64,000 bases of DNA from Photorhabdus laumondii subsp. laumondii (GTDB lineage Bacteria; Pseudomonadota; Gammaproteobacteria; Enterobacterales; Enterobacteriaceae), in the NCBI RefSeq assembly GCF_003343245.1, contig NZ_CP024901.1, positions 3,286,001 through 3,350,000 of the forward strand. The letters run 5' to 3'. The translations under genes and the position numbers were made by a program. How positions within the stretch are numbered: the first letter of the stretch is position 1; each line of letters begins with the position of its first letter. This document shows positions 30,905 to 40,050 of the stretch, one piece after another. The notes beneath the pieces are model-generated. The model was not told where the DNA came from and did no database searches. It saw nothing but the letters and a program-made list of their open reading frames with translations.

Positions 30905-31609
30905 ATGCCGACGGTGGAGCCAGGAGACTTGGAAGTTGCCACACATGGATTTGCCGATGGAATATCCATGCAATTAGCAAAAAAGCGCGCATTACACGGA
31001 CCCAATGAGGTTCTAACCAAAACAGAACTTAACCTTATTATAGATGAAGCTGCTATATCATTCGGAGAATTCCTGACTGCTCTTGGCGTTGACTGGAAAA
31101 ATGATCCTAACTCAAAAGACACGCCGAGACGTGTTGCAAAGGCTTATGTTCTTGACCTATGGAAAGGCCGATACAAACCAATGGGACCCATCACTACATT
31201 TCCGGCAGATAACTACGATGGCATTGTATTCGACGGCTGGATAGCGCTCGATTCCATGTGCTCTCACCATCATCAAGCAATCAGTGGCTATGTTCACGTT
31301 GCCTATATGCCAAGTCAATACGGGCGTGTTCTTGGCTTGTCAAAGTTAAACCGAATAGTCGAACATTTCGGCAGACGTGGGCTCATACAAGAACGGTTAA
31401 CAGCAGCAATCCACAATGCAGTAAACCAAGTATGTGAAAGAAACCAAGGCGTCGCAGTATTAGTCGATGCATCGCACAATTGTGTACGTTGCAGAGGTGT
31501 ACGCCACCAGAGAAGCCGTATGAAGACACAAATGTTTTCAGGTGCATTCGCTGAAGCTGATTCACCGGCAAAACAAGAGTTCTATGAATTGATTAGAGGT
31601 ATTGCATGA
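30905..31609 (+). CDS. GTP cyclohydrolase I (FolE family) of the pteridine cluster
   Basis: This enzyme converts GTP to 7,8-dihydroneopterin triphosphate, the first step of pterin synthesis. The 234-residue protein shows the zinc ligands Cys119 and His122 in MCSHHHQ and Cys193 in SHNCVRCRG, plus GLSKLNRIVEHFGRRGLIQERLT. The N-terminal 30 residues are an unconserved extension. The ATG at 30905 with GAGG five bases before it is preferred to GTG at 30899. It is first of a seven-gene operon and overlaps the next gene by 4 bp (ATGA). A cluster-specific copy beside the housekeeping folE expected elsewhere would supply dedicated pterin precursor. Confidence 0.92.
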   Translation: MPTVEPGDLEVATHGFADGISMQLAKKRALHGPNEVLTKTELNLIIDEAAISFGEFLTALGVDWKNDPNSKDTPRRVAKAYVLDLWKGRYKPMGPITTFPADNYDGIVFDGWIALDSMCSHHHQAISGYVHVAYMPSQYGRVLGLSKLNRIVEHFGRRGLIQERLTAAIHNAVNQVCERNQGVAVLVDASHNCVRCRGVRHQRSRMKTQMFSGAFAEADSPAKQEFYELIRGIA

Positions 31610-32190
31610 CAATTCAATATATTACTCGCAAAGGCTCTTTTGATTCCGCTCATCGCGTAATGAATGAAAGGGTCAAATGCTTCAATATCCACGGACACAC
31701 TTATCTGTATGAACTTACTTTCTCATTTGAACAGATGCAACCAATTGGATACGCGATAGATTTCAAAGAGATAAAGCGCATAGGTGCCGCATGGATTGAT
31801 GAGTTTCTGGATCACGCCTCAATTCTTAATCCCAAGGATGCAGACTTTATATCCGCTGTTCATGCTACACGCAGTAAATTCCGACTGATGAGCTTAAATC
31901 GTCATGGGGAGTACTGTAATCCAACAGTTGAGAATATTGCCAAAGAAATATTCCTCACTATGGAGGTTCTTTTTAATGAATGGGATAACCTAAAAATTCA
32001 TCACATCAGACTCTATGAAACACCCAATTGTTTTACAGATTGCAATGCCGAGTCAATTCATGAAGAAGAACGCAGCGCATTTCTCAGTCAACGGTTTGAG
32101 GAACTCAAAGCTTATTCACAGGCAATGGGCCGGTTTGAATATGACTCAAGAAATGTTGTGACATCCGATTCTACTCATGAGCGCTTATAA
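31606..32190 (+). CDS. 6-pyruvoyltetrahydropterin synthase/QueD family protein
   Basis: This 194-residue protein acts on dihydroneopterin triphosphate by family knowledge. Zinc ligands are His16 (SFDSAHR), His29 and His31 (CFNIHGHTY), and the catalytic Cys25 is kept. Further marks are NPTVENIAKEIF and RLYETP. It is longer than QueD (about 120) because of an insertion near residues 85-105 and a C-terminal extension. PTPS yields 6-pyruvoyltetrahydropterin, whereas QueD yields carboxytetrahydropterin; sequence alone does not decide. The position between folE-like and 2-oxoacid dehydrogenase genes argues for a secondary-metabolite pterin rather than queuosine. Confidence 0.9.
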   Translation: MTIQYITRKGSFDSAHRVMNERVKCFNIHGHTYLYELTFSFEQMQPIGYAIDFKEIKRIGAAWIDEFLDHASILNPKDADFISAVHATRSKFRLMSLNRHGEYCNPTVENIAKEIFLTMEVLFNEWDNLKIHHIRLYETPNCFTDCNAESIHEEERSAFLSQRFEELKAYSQAMGRFEYDSRNVVTSDSTHERL

Positions 32191-32224
32191 AGTAACGAAT
32201 CACGATGAATGAGGGTTGACGAAT

Positions 32225-34177
32225 ATGGACAGCGATATCTTACGGACATCTCTACTAATACGAGAAACGGAAGAAGCATTGTTACGTCTTTATTCCACTG
32301 GAGAGCTCCATGGAACAGTGCATACATGCATTGGGCAAGAGTTAACAGGCGCAATAGTATGCAAGTTTCTGAAAAAAAATGACTGGGTATTCTCCAATCA
32401 TAGATGTCACGGCCACTTTCTTTCGCGGACAGGCGATGTTACAGGACTGATCGCAGAGGTGATGGGAAAAGAGACCGGCGTGTGTGGAGGCCGTGGAGGA
32501 AGTCAACATCTATGCAAAGAGGGATTTTTTTCTAACGGGATTCAAGGCGGGATCTTACCGGTAGCAACCGGGGCAGCTTTCGCCAAGAAGTTACGCCATG
32601 ATAATTCCATCTCAATAGCATTTATCGGAGATGGCACTCTCGGAGAGGGTGTCGTATATGAAGTATTAAATATCGCAGCAAAGTGGGATCTACCGCTATT
32701 GATCGTGTTAGAAAACAATCAATACGCACAATCTACTCATATCTCAGAGACATTATCAGGCAGCATAAGCAAACGCGCACAGGCTTTTGGCATGAGATAT
32801 ACGAAATCTGATGTTTGGAATTGGGAACATCTGATAGCTGAGACAGAAGAGCTGATAAATTATACTAGAAACCAAAGACACCCCGCTTTTCTACAAATCG
32901 ATACTTACCGTCTCAAAGCTCACTCCAAAGGAGACGATCTAAGAAACATCGATGAAATCGAACACTTTAATACTATCGATCCCATCAATGTCATTCTGCG
33001 TGAACGTGCTGCTGAATTGGAGACAGAAGTCGCCGGAGTTCAAGAAAGAGTAAATGACGCAATAAGAAAGGCAAAACAGGCTCGCTCATCACCGTTTTAC
33101 GGCGCTGAAACACAATTGCAATCGCGATCTTCCACATTTCATCCGCTACCCAGCCAGGGGTCTAAGATTCGGCTATCCCGTGCAATCAATAAGGCATTTT
33201 TGGAAATCATGGAGCTGGATAAAAATATCCTGTTCATAGGAGAAGACGTGAAAGCGCCTTATGGCGGCGCATTTAAGATATCCGATGGCCTGTCCGATAG
33301 CTTTCCCGAACAAGTCATAAATACTCCCATCTCCGAAAGCGCTATTGTCGGCATCGGATGTGGGCTCGCCATGCATGGATATTGTCCTTTTGTGGAAATC
33401 ATGTTCGGCGACTTCTTGACTTTAGCGTTTGACCAAATATTGAATCACGCAGCCAAGTTCAGGGACATGTACAACGATCAGGTGAAAGTTCCATTAGTGA
33501 TCCGGACACCAATGGGCGCTGGCCGCGGTTACGGGCCTACCCATAGTCAAACTCTGGAAAAGCATTTCATGGGAATACCAGGTCTGACGATACTGGCAAT
33601 TAACAATCTTATCGATCCGGCAATAGTCTATAAAACACTTGCAAAACAGGAGGAAGGTCCTGTTCTTCTTATTGAAAATAAAATCCTCTATACCAAGAGC
33701 ATTCGAAATGCTCCATTGGGGTTCACAAGCTATGCCTCTGACGATCCATTCCCAGCGGTCGTTGTAAGCCCTCTGTCAACAAACGTCGACGTTGTAATCT
33801 TCGGTTATGGTGGGCTGAGCGATCTACTGGTAGATGTAGCAGAAGAACTTTTCGTAGAACACGATGTGATTGCTCAAGTTATCTGCCCACTCCAGATATA
33901 TCCGTTTAGTGTAATCCCATATATCAAACTCGTATCGAAATGCAAAATCGCCATTATCGTTGAAGAAGGTCAGGGATTTGCGGGTTTCGGTTCAGAAGTC
34001 GTTGCTCAATTGACTGAAATTTTGGGTAAGTTATTACCTCGTACAATACGCATATATCCTTCCAGTATGGCGATACCCTCAAGTAAAGCCCTTGAAAACC
34101 TTATGATTCCAGGAAAAGACATGCTGATTGAACGTATTCTTAAGGCATACATATCAGAGGCTGAGCCTCAACAATAA
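32225..34177 (+). CDS. Fused E1 alpha/beta subunit of a 2-oxoacid dehydrogenase (TPP-dependent)
   Basis: This 650-residue protein joins both halves of a heterodimeric E1. Residues about 1-290 are the alpha part, with the thiamine diphosphate motif GDG at 135-137 and NN at 164-165. Residues about 315-640 are the beta part, with SRAINKAFLEIMELDKNILF, IGEDVKAPYGGAF, MGAGRGYGPTHSQ and VEEGQGFAGFG. It should decarboxylate a 2-oxoacid such as pyruvate and acylate the lipoyl domain of the next protein. The ATG at 32225 is chosen with GAGGG upstream; an in-frame TTG at 32216 is the alternative. Substrate is not visible from sequence. Confidence 0.92.
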   Translation: MDSDILRTSLLIRETEEALLRLYSTGELHGTVHTCIGQELTGAIVCKFLKKNDWVFSNHRCHGHFLSRTGDVTGLIAEVMGKETGVCGGRGGSQHLCKEGFFSNGIQGGILPVATGAAFAKKLRHDNSISIAFIGDGTLGEGVVYEVLNIAAKWDLPLLIVLENNQYAQSTHISETLSGSISKRAQAFGMRYTKSDVWNWEHLIAETEELINYTRNQRHPAFLQIDTYRLKAHSKGDDLRNIDEIEHFNTIDPINVILRERAAELETEVAGVQERVNDAIRKAKQARSSPFYGAETQLQSRSSTFHPLPSQGSKIRLSRAINKAFLEIMELDKNILFIGEDVKAPYGGAFKISDGLSDSFPEQVINTPISESAIVGIGCGLAMHGYCPFVEIMFGDFLTLAFDQILNHAAKFRDMYNDQVKVPLVIRTPMGAGRGYGPTHSQTLEKHFMGIPGLTILAINNLIDPAIVYKTLAKQEEGPVLLIENKILYTKSIRNAPLGFTSYASDDPFPAVVVSPLSTNVDVVIFGYGGLSDLLVDVAEELFVEHDVIAQVICPLQIYPFSVIPYIKLVSKCKIAIIVEEGQGFAGFGSEVVAQLTEILGKLLPRTIRIYPSSMAIPSSKALENLMIPGKDMLIERILKAYISEAEPQQ

Positions 34178-34218
34178 ATGTCTTTAATTGAAATTAATAC
34201 GACCACAATAGGTATATT

Positions 34219-37026
34219 ATGAAAAATACCATTATTCTTGAGAAGCTAAGCGCCAACGACGAGACAATGTTAATCTCAGAATGGTTGGTCGAAGAGGGAG
34301 ATTATGTCACTGTCGGGCAAATGATCGCGAGGGTAGAAGCTTCCAAAGCCATAGTGGAAATCCATAGCCCTATGTCAGGATATCTGCTTAAGAGGTATCA
34401 AGCAGGAGATGAGGTTGCTGTAGGAAATGTTATCGCTGAAATCGTCCAAGAACCTACTTCCACCCCAACCAAGGAAGATCCCGACGCATCCATGTTCCAA
34501 GTGGATAGAAGCAACGCAACGGCCAGATTCTCTAAGGCCGCTACCGCATATCTCGAACACCACAGAATTAATCCTTCAAAACTGGGATTCAGCGGCCTCA
34601 TAACTTTGGATTACCTCAGACAACATTTCGCTGTGGAAAAACACATTCAAAAGCCATTCACAACTACACTATTAGCTGACCCCCACGAATCGGATAAGAT
34701 TTTATCATTAGTCGAAAATATCACGACTACGGAACCGATCGAAGTTTCGAAACAAGCTGAAATACGCATTCTCTCTGACGCTCAGAATGGCTCATTACCC
34801 AGTTCTATCACCGTGCAGTTCAATTCCATCAATCTACGGGAAAAATTGCGAAATGATACAAATTCCAGTGGACAAATTTTCCCTTATCTTTTGTGGATAC
34901 TCGGTATTACACTGCAAGACTGGCCACAATTACGCTCTTATTATGAGAAACAACGGATTCATCGCTACAGCACAGTGAATATTGGCGTTGCAATTGACAT
35001 GAATCATGGCCTGCGAGTCCCCGTGATTCGGCAAATAAATCAATTAGCATTGCCAAATGTGGAAGCCGCTGTCGCCGATTATGTCTGCCGATACCATGAA
35101 AACAAATTAAGCCTTGAAGATGTTACGGGAGCGACCTTTACCGTTTCCGACCTGTCTGGTCAGAATGTTCTTCATTTTCAGCCCATGTTAAATAAGCAGC
35201 AATGCGCCATCCTAGGAATCGGAGGTGATAAAGATCTTGAGGGATACCCCATGTCACTCACCTTAGTATTCGATCATAGAGTCATCACTGGTGCCATCGC
35301 AGCACAATTTTTAAATGACTTTAAACGAAGACTACTCACCAGCAATGCCACTAAATTACACTTATCCGATACAGAAGCTCAGCAACCGACCCCGGTTCAC
35401 AATCGCTTTTCCCCGACAAATTTAAAATTAGCTGACGATATCAGCAATATTTGGCAATCGCAGCTTGAATGCCAAGGAGTGAATCCATCAGACAATTTCT
35501 TCAAACTCGGCGGTGACTCGATGAAGGCTGCCCACACGATATCGCAAGTCGCGGCTCATATTGCCGTTGCTGTACCTCTGCGATTGCTTTTCGAAAACCC
35601 CACCCTTCAAAAATTCACCCAGAAAATTACACAGCTGATTAATGAAACACCACGAAACATTGACGATCTTTTACCTGCGTCGCCGGATAACTACGCCACA
35701 CTCTCTCTTCAACAAGAGAGATTACTCAAATTATGCGCTGATGGAGATCCCTCTGACTATAACCTTTTCCGCGCTTATCGGCTCATTGGTCATCTCGATA
35801 GAGAGGCATTAAGGCAAGCACTGCATCACCTAACAAAACGACACGAAATCCTTCGTAGCCGATTCGATTGGACCACCGCTTCATTGATTGGGTACTTTGA
35901 AGAAGATGCCGATCTGCCAATTGAGATAATTGACCTTTCTGCAATAACCAAAGAAGGTCAAGACGAACAATTAATGTCCGCCTTACAACGTAATTCACAA
36001 TGTATCTGGCATGCAGGCGACTGGCTGTTTCACGTAAGCCTGATTCTTCTCAAAACAGACGAGCAGGTTTTAACACTTTGTCTACATCACTTGATTGCAG
36101 ATGGTGAGTCTATTCGAATTCTCGCTGCCGAATTATCAACTTTCTATGCCCATGCATGCGGTGACAAATCAGTCGCTTTGCCAAAAGATCTACAACGACA
36201 ATATCGCCACTATGCTAACTGGCAACAACAATATATCCGTGATGTATCTGTAAAACGTCAAATAAGTTACTGGAAACATAAAATGGAAGGTGCACCTTCC
36301 CTACTCGCTCTCCCTATATGCAATCAATCAGAAATCTATCAAACAAGATGTTCCGCATCAGAAGTGTTTCAGATCCCACAAGAGATTGGTGTCCTTGAAT
36401 TCAGCCGCCATATAGGAGCCACACCCTATACGGTTCTTATGTCAGCTTGGGCAATTGTTCTTTCCCATTATTCATCCCAACAAGAAGTCGTTATTGGCAC
36501 TGCGGCGGACAACAGACAACCGGAATATGGAAATAATCTCGGTTTCTTTGCAAACAATTGGGCTGCACGCATATTCGTTGAAGATACACAAGCATTCACA
36601 TTACTGACTAAATCGATACGCCGAATCACTCTGGACGCAAAGGATAATATTGATTGGTCTTTCGGCACAATTGCCGATGCACTCGCTCCTTATGAAAAAC
36701 ACAAAGTACGATCACGCATCTTTCAGGTCATGTTAATCATGCTTCCCAACGCAAAATTGACCTTACGAAACATCGAGACCATACCCATGAACTTAGATAT
36801 AGGGCGTGGCAGAGAACCTTTTGACGGTACAGTTTTAGATATGACGCTATGGATATCTGTAGAGCATGAAAATATATATGCAAAGCTAGTATATAACGTT
36901 GATCTCTTTCAACAGAAAACCGTGAAATCCATAGTTCGATCATTCACAGCAGTCCTTCGGAAAGCATGTTCGGAGAGCAGTATTACGCTGCTTAAACTTA
37001 AAGATACTTGTGAAACCATTGAGTAA
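34219..37026 (+). CDS. Hybrid E2 acyltransferase - carrier protein - NRPS condensation protein
   Basis: This 935-residue multidomain protein is central to the cluster. Domains in order: lipoyl domain (1-75, lipoyl lysine Lys43 in VEASKAIVEI), an E3/E1-binding domain (about 98-125), an E2 catalytic domain (about 180-378, His353 in FDHRVITGA), a carrier domain (about 400-470, phosphopantetheine Ser434 in KLGGDSMKAA) and an NRPS condensation domain (about 485-925, HHLIADG at 623-629). There is no adenylation domain. The likely path is acyl transfer from lipoyl to carrier, then amide formation on a pterin amine. The usual E2 catalytic Asp of the HxxxDG motif is Thr357 here. The next gene starts 6 bp downstream. 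Confidence 0.93.
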   Translation: MKNTIILEKLSANDETMLISEWLVEEGDYVTVGQMIARVEASKAIVEIHSPMSGYLLKRYQAGDEVAVGNVIAEIVQEPTSTPTKEDPDASMFQVDRSNATARFSKAATAYLEHHRINPSKLGFSGLITLDYLRQHFAVEKHIQKPFTTTLLADPHESDKILSLVENITTTEPIEVSKQAEIRILSDAQNGSLPSSITVQFNSINLREKLRNDTNSSGQIFPYLLWILGITLQDWPQLRSYYEKQRIHRYSTVNIGVAIDMNHGLRVPVIRQINQLALPNVEAAVADYVCRYHENKLSLEDVTGATFTVSDLSGQNVLHFQPMLNKQQCAILGIGGDKDLEGYPMSLTLVFDHRVITGAIAAQFLNDFKRRLLTSNATKLHLSDTEAQQPTPVHNRFSPTNLKLADDISNIWQSQLECQGVNPSDNFFKLGGDSMKAAHTISQVAAHIAVAVPLRLLFENPTLQKFTQKITQLINETPRNIDDLLPASPDNYATLSLQQERLLKLCADGDPSDYNLFRAYRLIGHLDREALRQALHHLTKRHEILRSRFDWTTASLIGYFEEDADLPIEIIDLSAITKEGQDEQLMSALQRNSQCIWHAGDWLFHVSLILLKTDEQVLTLCLHHLIADGESIRILAAELSTFYAHACGDKSVALPKDLQRQYRHYANWQQQYIRDVSVKRQISYWKHKMEGAPSLLALPICNQSEIYQTRCSASEVFQIPQEIGVLEFSRHIGATPYTVLMSAWAIVLSHYSSQQEVVIGTAADNRQPEYGNNLGFFANNWAARIFVEDTQAFTLLTKSIRRITLDAKDNIDWSFGTIADALAPYEKHKVRSRIFQVMLIMLPNAKLTLRNIETIPMNLDIGRGREPFDGTVLDMTLWISVEHENIYAKLVYNVDLFQQKTVKSIVRSFTAVLRKACSESSITLLKLKDTCETIE

Positions 37027-37032
37027 TCAAGC

Positions 37033-38394
37033 ATGATACCAGCTCAAGAATTACACCGATTAGCACACGAAGCATTAAATCGTCAAGATTTCGAACACTG
37101 CGCCAAATATTGTTACACACAGCTCAGGGCTGCAAATGAACCGTATTGTCTGCAAGATGAAATCACTCTAGATTGTATTTATATGCTACTGTTTATACAT
37201 GACATTTATAATCAACAATGCCATCTCCCTTTCACTGAGAAATGGACAAGACATGATCTATTCTCCTTGGCAGAAACTTATTATACTAAGAAAATATCAC
37301 TTGATACGCATATTAAACTGAAAGTTCTCAAAGGAAAGTACCTCGCCAATACACAATCATCGGAAGCAGCCATCTTGGCAATACAAGATGCAGTCATTTT
37401 AGCTGAAAACAGTTGTACTCCCTATATCAAAGCCCTTGCATTAGCTGAATTAGGCCACAAGACTATGAAAATCAGCCTTAAGCATGGGAGAGAATTGATC
37501 CGGCAAGCCCACGATATCCTGCATCAGAGTCCAGTAAGTCATGAACTGTCATTGGAAAACCAAAGGCATATCCATTTTATTTCTTCGATACATGGAGTTT
37601 GCGAATTCGATTTTGGAAACTACGAAGCAGCAATGAAACATCTGTCCAAAGTTTACGAGTCAAGCCTGCACCTCGGCATCAAATTCGACATTTCCATCTT
37701 CTGCAACTACCTGGCACAAGTCCATATCAGTCTAGGAGATTATGAAACCGCTGAGTCGCTTCTACTCAGCTGCCTTGAATATTTCATCCCTGAGAAAACG
37801 CCACACGCATGGAATGCAAATAATCGTGCACTCCTTGGCAAGGTCTATATGGAATGGGGAAAATATGACAAGGCACGTGAACACCTCATAACAGGGTGGA
37901 AAGAGAGCAGATTAGCTCGCAGCTTACCGTTGATAACGCTTGTCAGAAATTACTATGCAGAATTTCTTTTACAACGAGAAAGTAGTCCGTCCAAACAAAA
38001 TATCTCCTTGGCCGAAGAAATCTTGCAGGAAAATATCTCTGAAGCACACCAAGCGGGAATATATCGTAGCGAAATCCTTTCTTTATCGCTTATGGGACAA
38101 ATTTCCCTCAGCCGAAATGACTTTGACGCCGCCAAAAAATATAGCCAATCTGCTATTGATATGCTCATTCACATGGGATGGCTACCCGCTCTCCGCGCAC
38201 AGGAGATCTACATGAACCACTATACCGTAGCAATCAGCTGTGGAGATATGGAGCAGGAAAAATACTGGTTATCGGAAGCTTATAATGTGGTAATGAGTAT
38301 AGCTCGTCGTATTCTTGATGATACCAGACGCCTTTCATTTTTAAATCGGGTAAAAATCAATGAAATGATTGTTCACAAATATATGGAAACTTAA
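37033..38394 (+). CDS. TPR-repeat protein of the pteridine cluster
   Basis: This 453-residue, mostly helical protein has several tetratricopeptide-like repeats between about residues 190 and 420 (for example FGNYEAAMKHLSKVYESS, LGDYETAESLLLSCLEYF, WGKYDKAREHLITGWKES, RNDFDAAKKYSQSAIDML). No enzymatic, DNA-binding or signal sequence is seen. The gene begins 6 bp after the E2/NRPS stop without a strong ribosome binding site, so translation is probably coupled. TPR proteins act as scaffolds or regulators. It could organise the enzyme complex or sense a product, but neither is shown by sequence. Confidence 0.8.
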   Translation: MIPAQELHRLAHEALNRQDFEHCAKYCYTQLRAANEPYCLQDEITLDCIYMLLFIHDIYNQQCHLPFTEKWTRHDLFSLAETYYTKKISLDTHIKLKVLKGKYLANTQSSEAAILAIQDAVILAENSCTPYIKALALAELGHKTMKISLKHGRELIRQAHDILHQSPVSHELSLENQRHIHFISSIHGVCEFDFGNYEAAMKHLSKVYESSLHLGIKFDISIFCNYLAQVHISLGDYETAESLLLSCLEYFIPEKTPHAWNANNRALLGKVYMEWGKYDKAREHLITGWKESRLARSLPLITLVRNYYAEFLLQRESSPSKQNISLAEEILQENISEAHQAGIYRSEILSLSLMGQISLSRNDFDAAKKYSQSAIDMLIHMGWLPALRAQEIYMNHYTVAISCGDMEQEKYWLSEAYNVVMSIARRILDDTRRLSFLNRVKINEMIVHKYMET

Positions 38395-38438
38395 TTTATC
38401 TGTATTCGTGAGATCTACTTTAATGACGGAAAATCAAT

Positions 38439-39203
38439 ATGAAAAATGAACATTCTACATCAATGCGAAAGCGACGAGTTGCACTGATCACGGGTGCTGC
38501 CAGAAGATTAGGCGCGGTTATCGCAAAAACATTGCATGCTGAGGGATTCAATATAGTGGTACACTGTAATACATCCCAATTAGAGGCCAACCAACTCGTT
38601 CAGGAATTAAATTCGATACGAGCCCAATCTACAATATCCGTGCAAGCCGATCTGAGTAATTTATGCAATTGTGAACCCATCATAAATGCAGCAATAAGCG
38701 AATGGGGACAATTGGATATATTAGTCAATAATGCCTCAACCTATTACCCAACAGAAATTGGATCTGTTTCCCATAGCCAATGGCATGATTTGGTCGATAT
38801 TAATCTAAAAATACCGTTTTTTCTGATCCAAACTGCCATGCCTTGGCTGCATCAGGTTCGTGGGAACATAGTCAATATTGTAGATATCAATGCTAAGCGT
38901 CCTCTAAAAGGATATCCTGTCTATTGTGCTGCAAAAGCGGGCCTCGCACTACTCACAGAAGCCCTCGCTTTAGAGTTAGCACCCAATATCCGGGTGAATG
39001 GCGTTGCTCCGGGAACGATCATGTGGCCTGAAAAAAGTAATAAATTGGACGATAACGAAAAATTCACCACTTTGAAAAAAATCCCCCTTGGCCGAATTGG
39101 TGATGGCAAAGACATCGCTGAGGCGGTACGATTTCTTGCAATTTCAGAGTATATTACAGGTCACATCATCAGGATCGATGGCGGTGCAATACTTTCCAGA
39201 TAA
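38439..39203 (+). CDS. Short-chain dehydrogenase, pteridine reductase (PTR1/FolM)-like
   Basis: This 254-residue SDR has the cofactor loop TGAARRLG (18-25), whose arginine favours NADPH. NNAS is at 97-100 and the active-site YCAAK is at 162-166. The usual catalytic serine is replaced by Asp149 in NIVDINAKRPLKGY, the arrangement seen in PTR1-type pteridine reductases. ALELAPNIRVNGVAPG follows, as in PTR1. It should reduce dihydro- or oxidised pterins, in keeping with its neighbours. An internal ATG at 38463 is an alternative start. Confidence 0.88.
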   Translation: MKNEHSTSMRKRRVALITGAARRLGAVIAKTLHAEGFNIVVHCNTSQLEANQLVQELNSIRAQSTISVQADLSNLCNCEPIINAAISEWGQLDILVNNASTYYPTEIGSVSHSQWHDLVDINLKIPFFLIQTAMPWLHQVRGNIVNIVDINAKRPLKGYPVYCAAKAGLALLTEALALELAPNIRVNGVAPGTIMWPEKSNKLDDNEKFTTLKKIPLGRIGDGKDIAEAVRFLAISEYITGHIIRIDGGAILSR

Positions 39204-39283
39204 AAGTTCCACGCTAGCAACATACGGTTTCATGATGGAATAATAAGTGTCAGGTGATTTAATTTTTTGCGAGTAAATATGAT

Positions 39284-39826
39284 ATGAAGCACGAAAAAGT
39301 CATAGCAGCAGTAGCAATTGGAAGTAATCTTAGTCAGCCTTATTACAACTTGTTAACAGCAGAAAATCATTTGCTGGCATTGAAGGAAAGTACAAACTTC
39401 CGATTTAGTCCGATATATAAAACAGCACCGATTGACAGTACAGGAGCACCAGACTACTTGAATGCCGTTGTTGTCTTTGAAACATCGCTAACACCGGTCG
39501 TTTTGCTCACCGAATTGCTAAGTATTGAAACTCTCAACGGCAGGAAACGCTCGTTTGTCAATGCTCCTCGAACGCTGGATCTTGATTTACTCTTATACGG
39601 AGACAAGGTTATATCTACGGAGAACCTGATTGTTCCTCATCCGAGGTTTCATAAGCGCTTCTTTGTTTTGACACCACTCAATGACTTATTACCTGAAACA
39701 CAACATCCACTCCTTAAAGCATCGATTAATGAACTTGAGCAAAGATTGCAAACACTGTATGAAAAAGAGAAATATATATCTCATTTCGACCAAACATTTC
39801 GATCTGTTTCTACTAACATTCATTAG
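39284..39826 (+). CDS. HPPK (FolK) family protein of the pteridine cluster
   Basis: This 180-residue protein is of the 6-hydroxymethyl-7,8-dihydropterin pyrophosphokinase family. It shows AVAIGSNLSQPYYNLLTAE at the start, then APRTLDLDLLLYG, with the magnesium-binding aspartates, and VPHPRFHKRFFVLTPLNDL. Housekeeping FolK activates the pterin for folate synthesis. Here it ends a secondary-metabolism operon and is more divergent than typical enterobacterial FolK. Whether it keeps kinase activity, or supports supply or resistance, is open. No terminator with a T-run is visible downstream. Confidence 0.9.
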   Translation: MKHEKVIAAVAIGSNLSQPYYNLLTAENHLLALKESTNFRFSPIYKTAPIDSTGAPDYLNAVVVFETSLTPVVLLTELLSIETLNGRKRSFVNAPRTLDLDLLLYGDKVISTENLIVPHPRFHKRFFVLTPLNDLLPETQHPLLKASINELEQRLQTLYEKEKYISHFDQTFRSVSTNIH

Positions 39827-40020
39827 AAAAGGGCCAAAAACGACACATTGTTATCAATCAAATTTCTGTGTATTAACATGAATGATTCATAAATATGAAT
39901 ATGGCTTCATAATAATGGGTTATTAGAGCAAAGGAATTCAACACAGCTCAGACCGTTTCAGTGTGAGCTGGAAAACACCGTAGCAAAAGGGATGAAATAA
40001 TGGATAGAAGAATGAGTTAG

Positions 40021-40050
40021 CAGTAACTTGCAGGAGATTGCAAGTTACTG
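40021..40050 (-). terminator. Perfect 12-bp hairpin at the end of the coiled-coil gene
   Basis: CAGTAACTTGCA (40021-40032) and TGCAAGTTACTG (40039-40050) pair perfectly around GGAGAT. It overlaps the stop codon of the minus-strand coiled-coil gene and lies 195 bp after the pteridine operon. A T-run is lacking on both strands, so it may act with Rho or as an mRNA 3' end protector. Confidence 0.45.
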
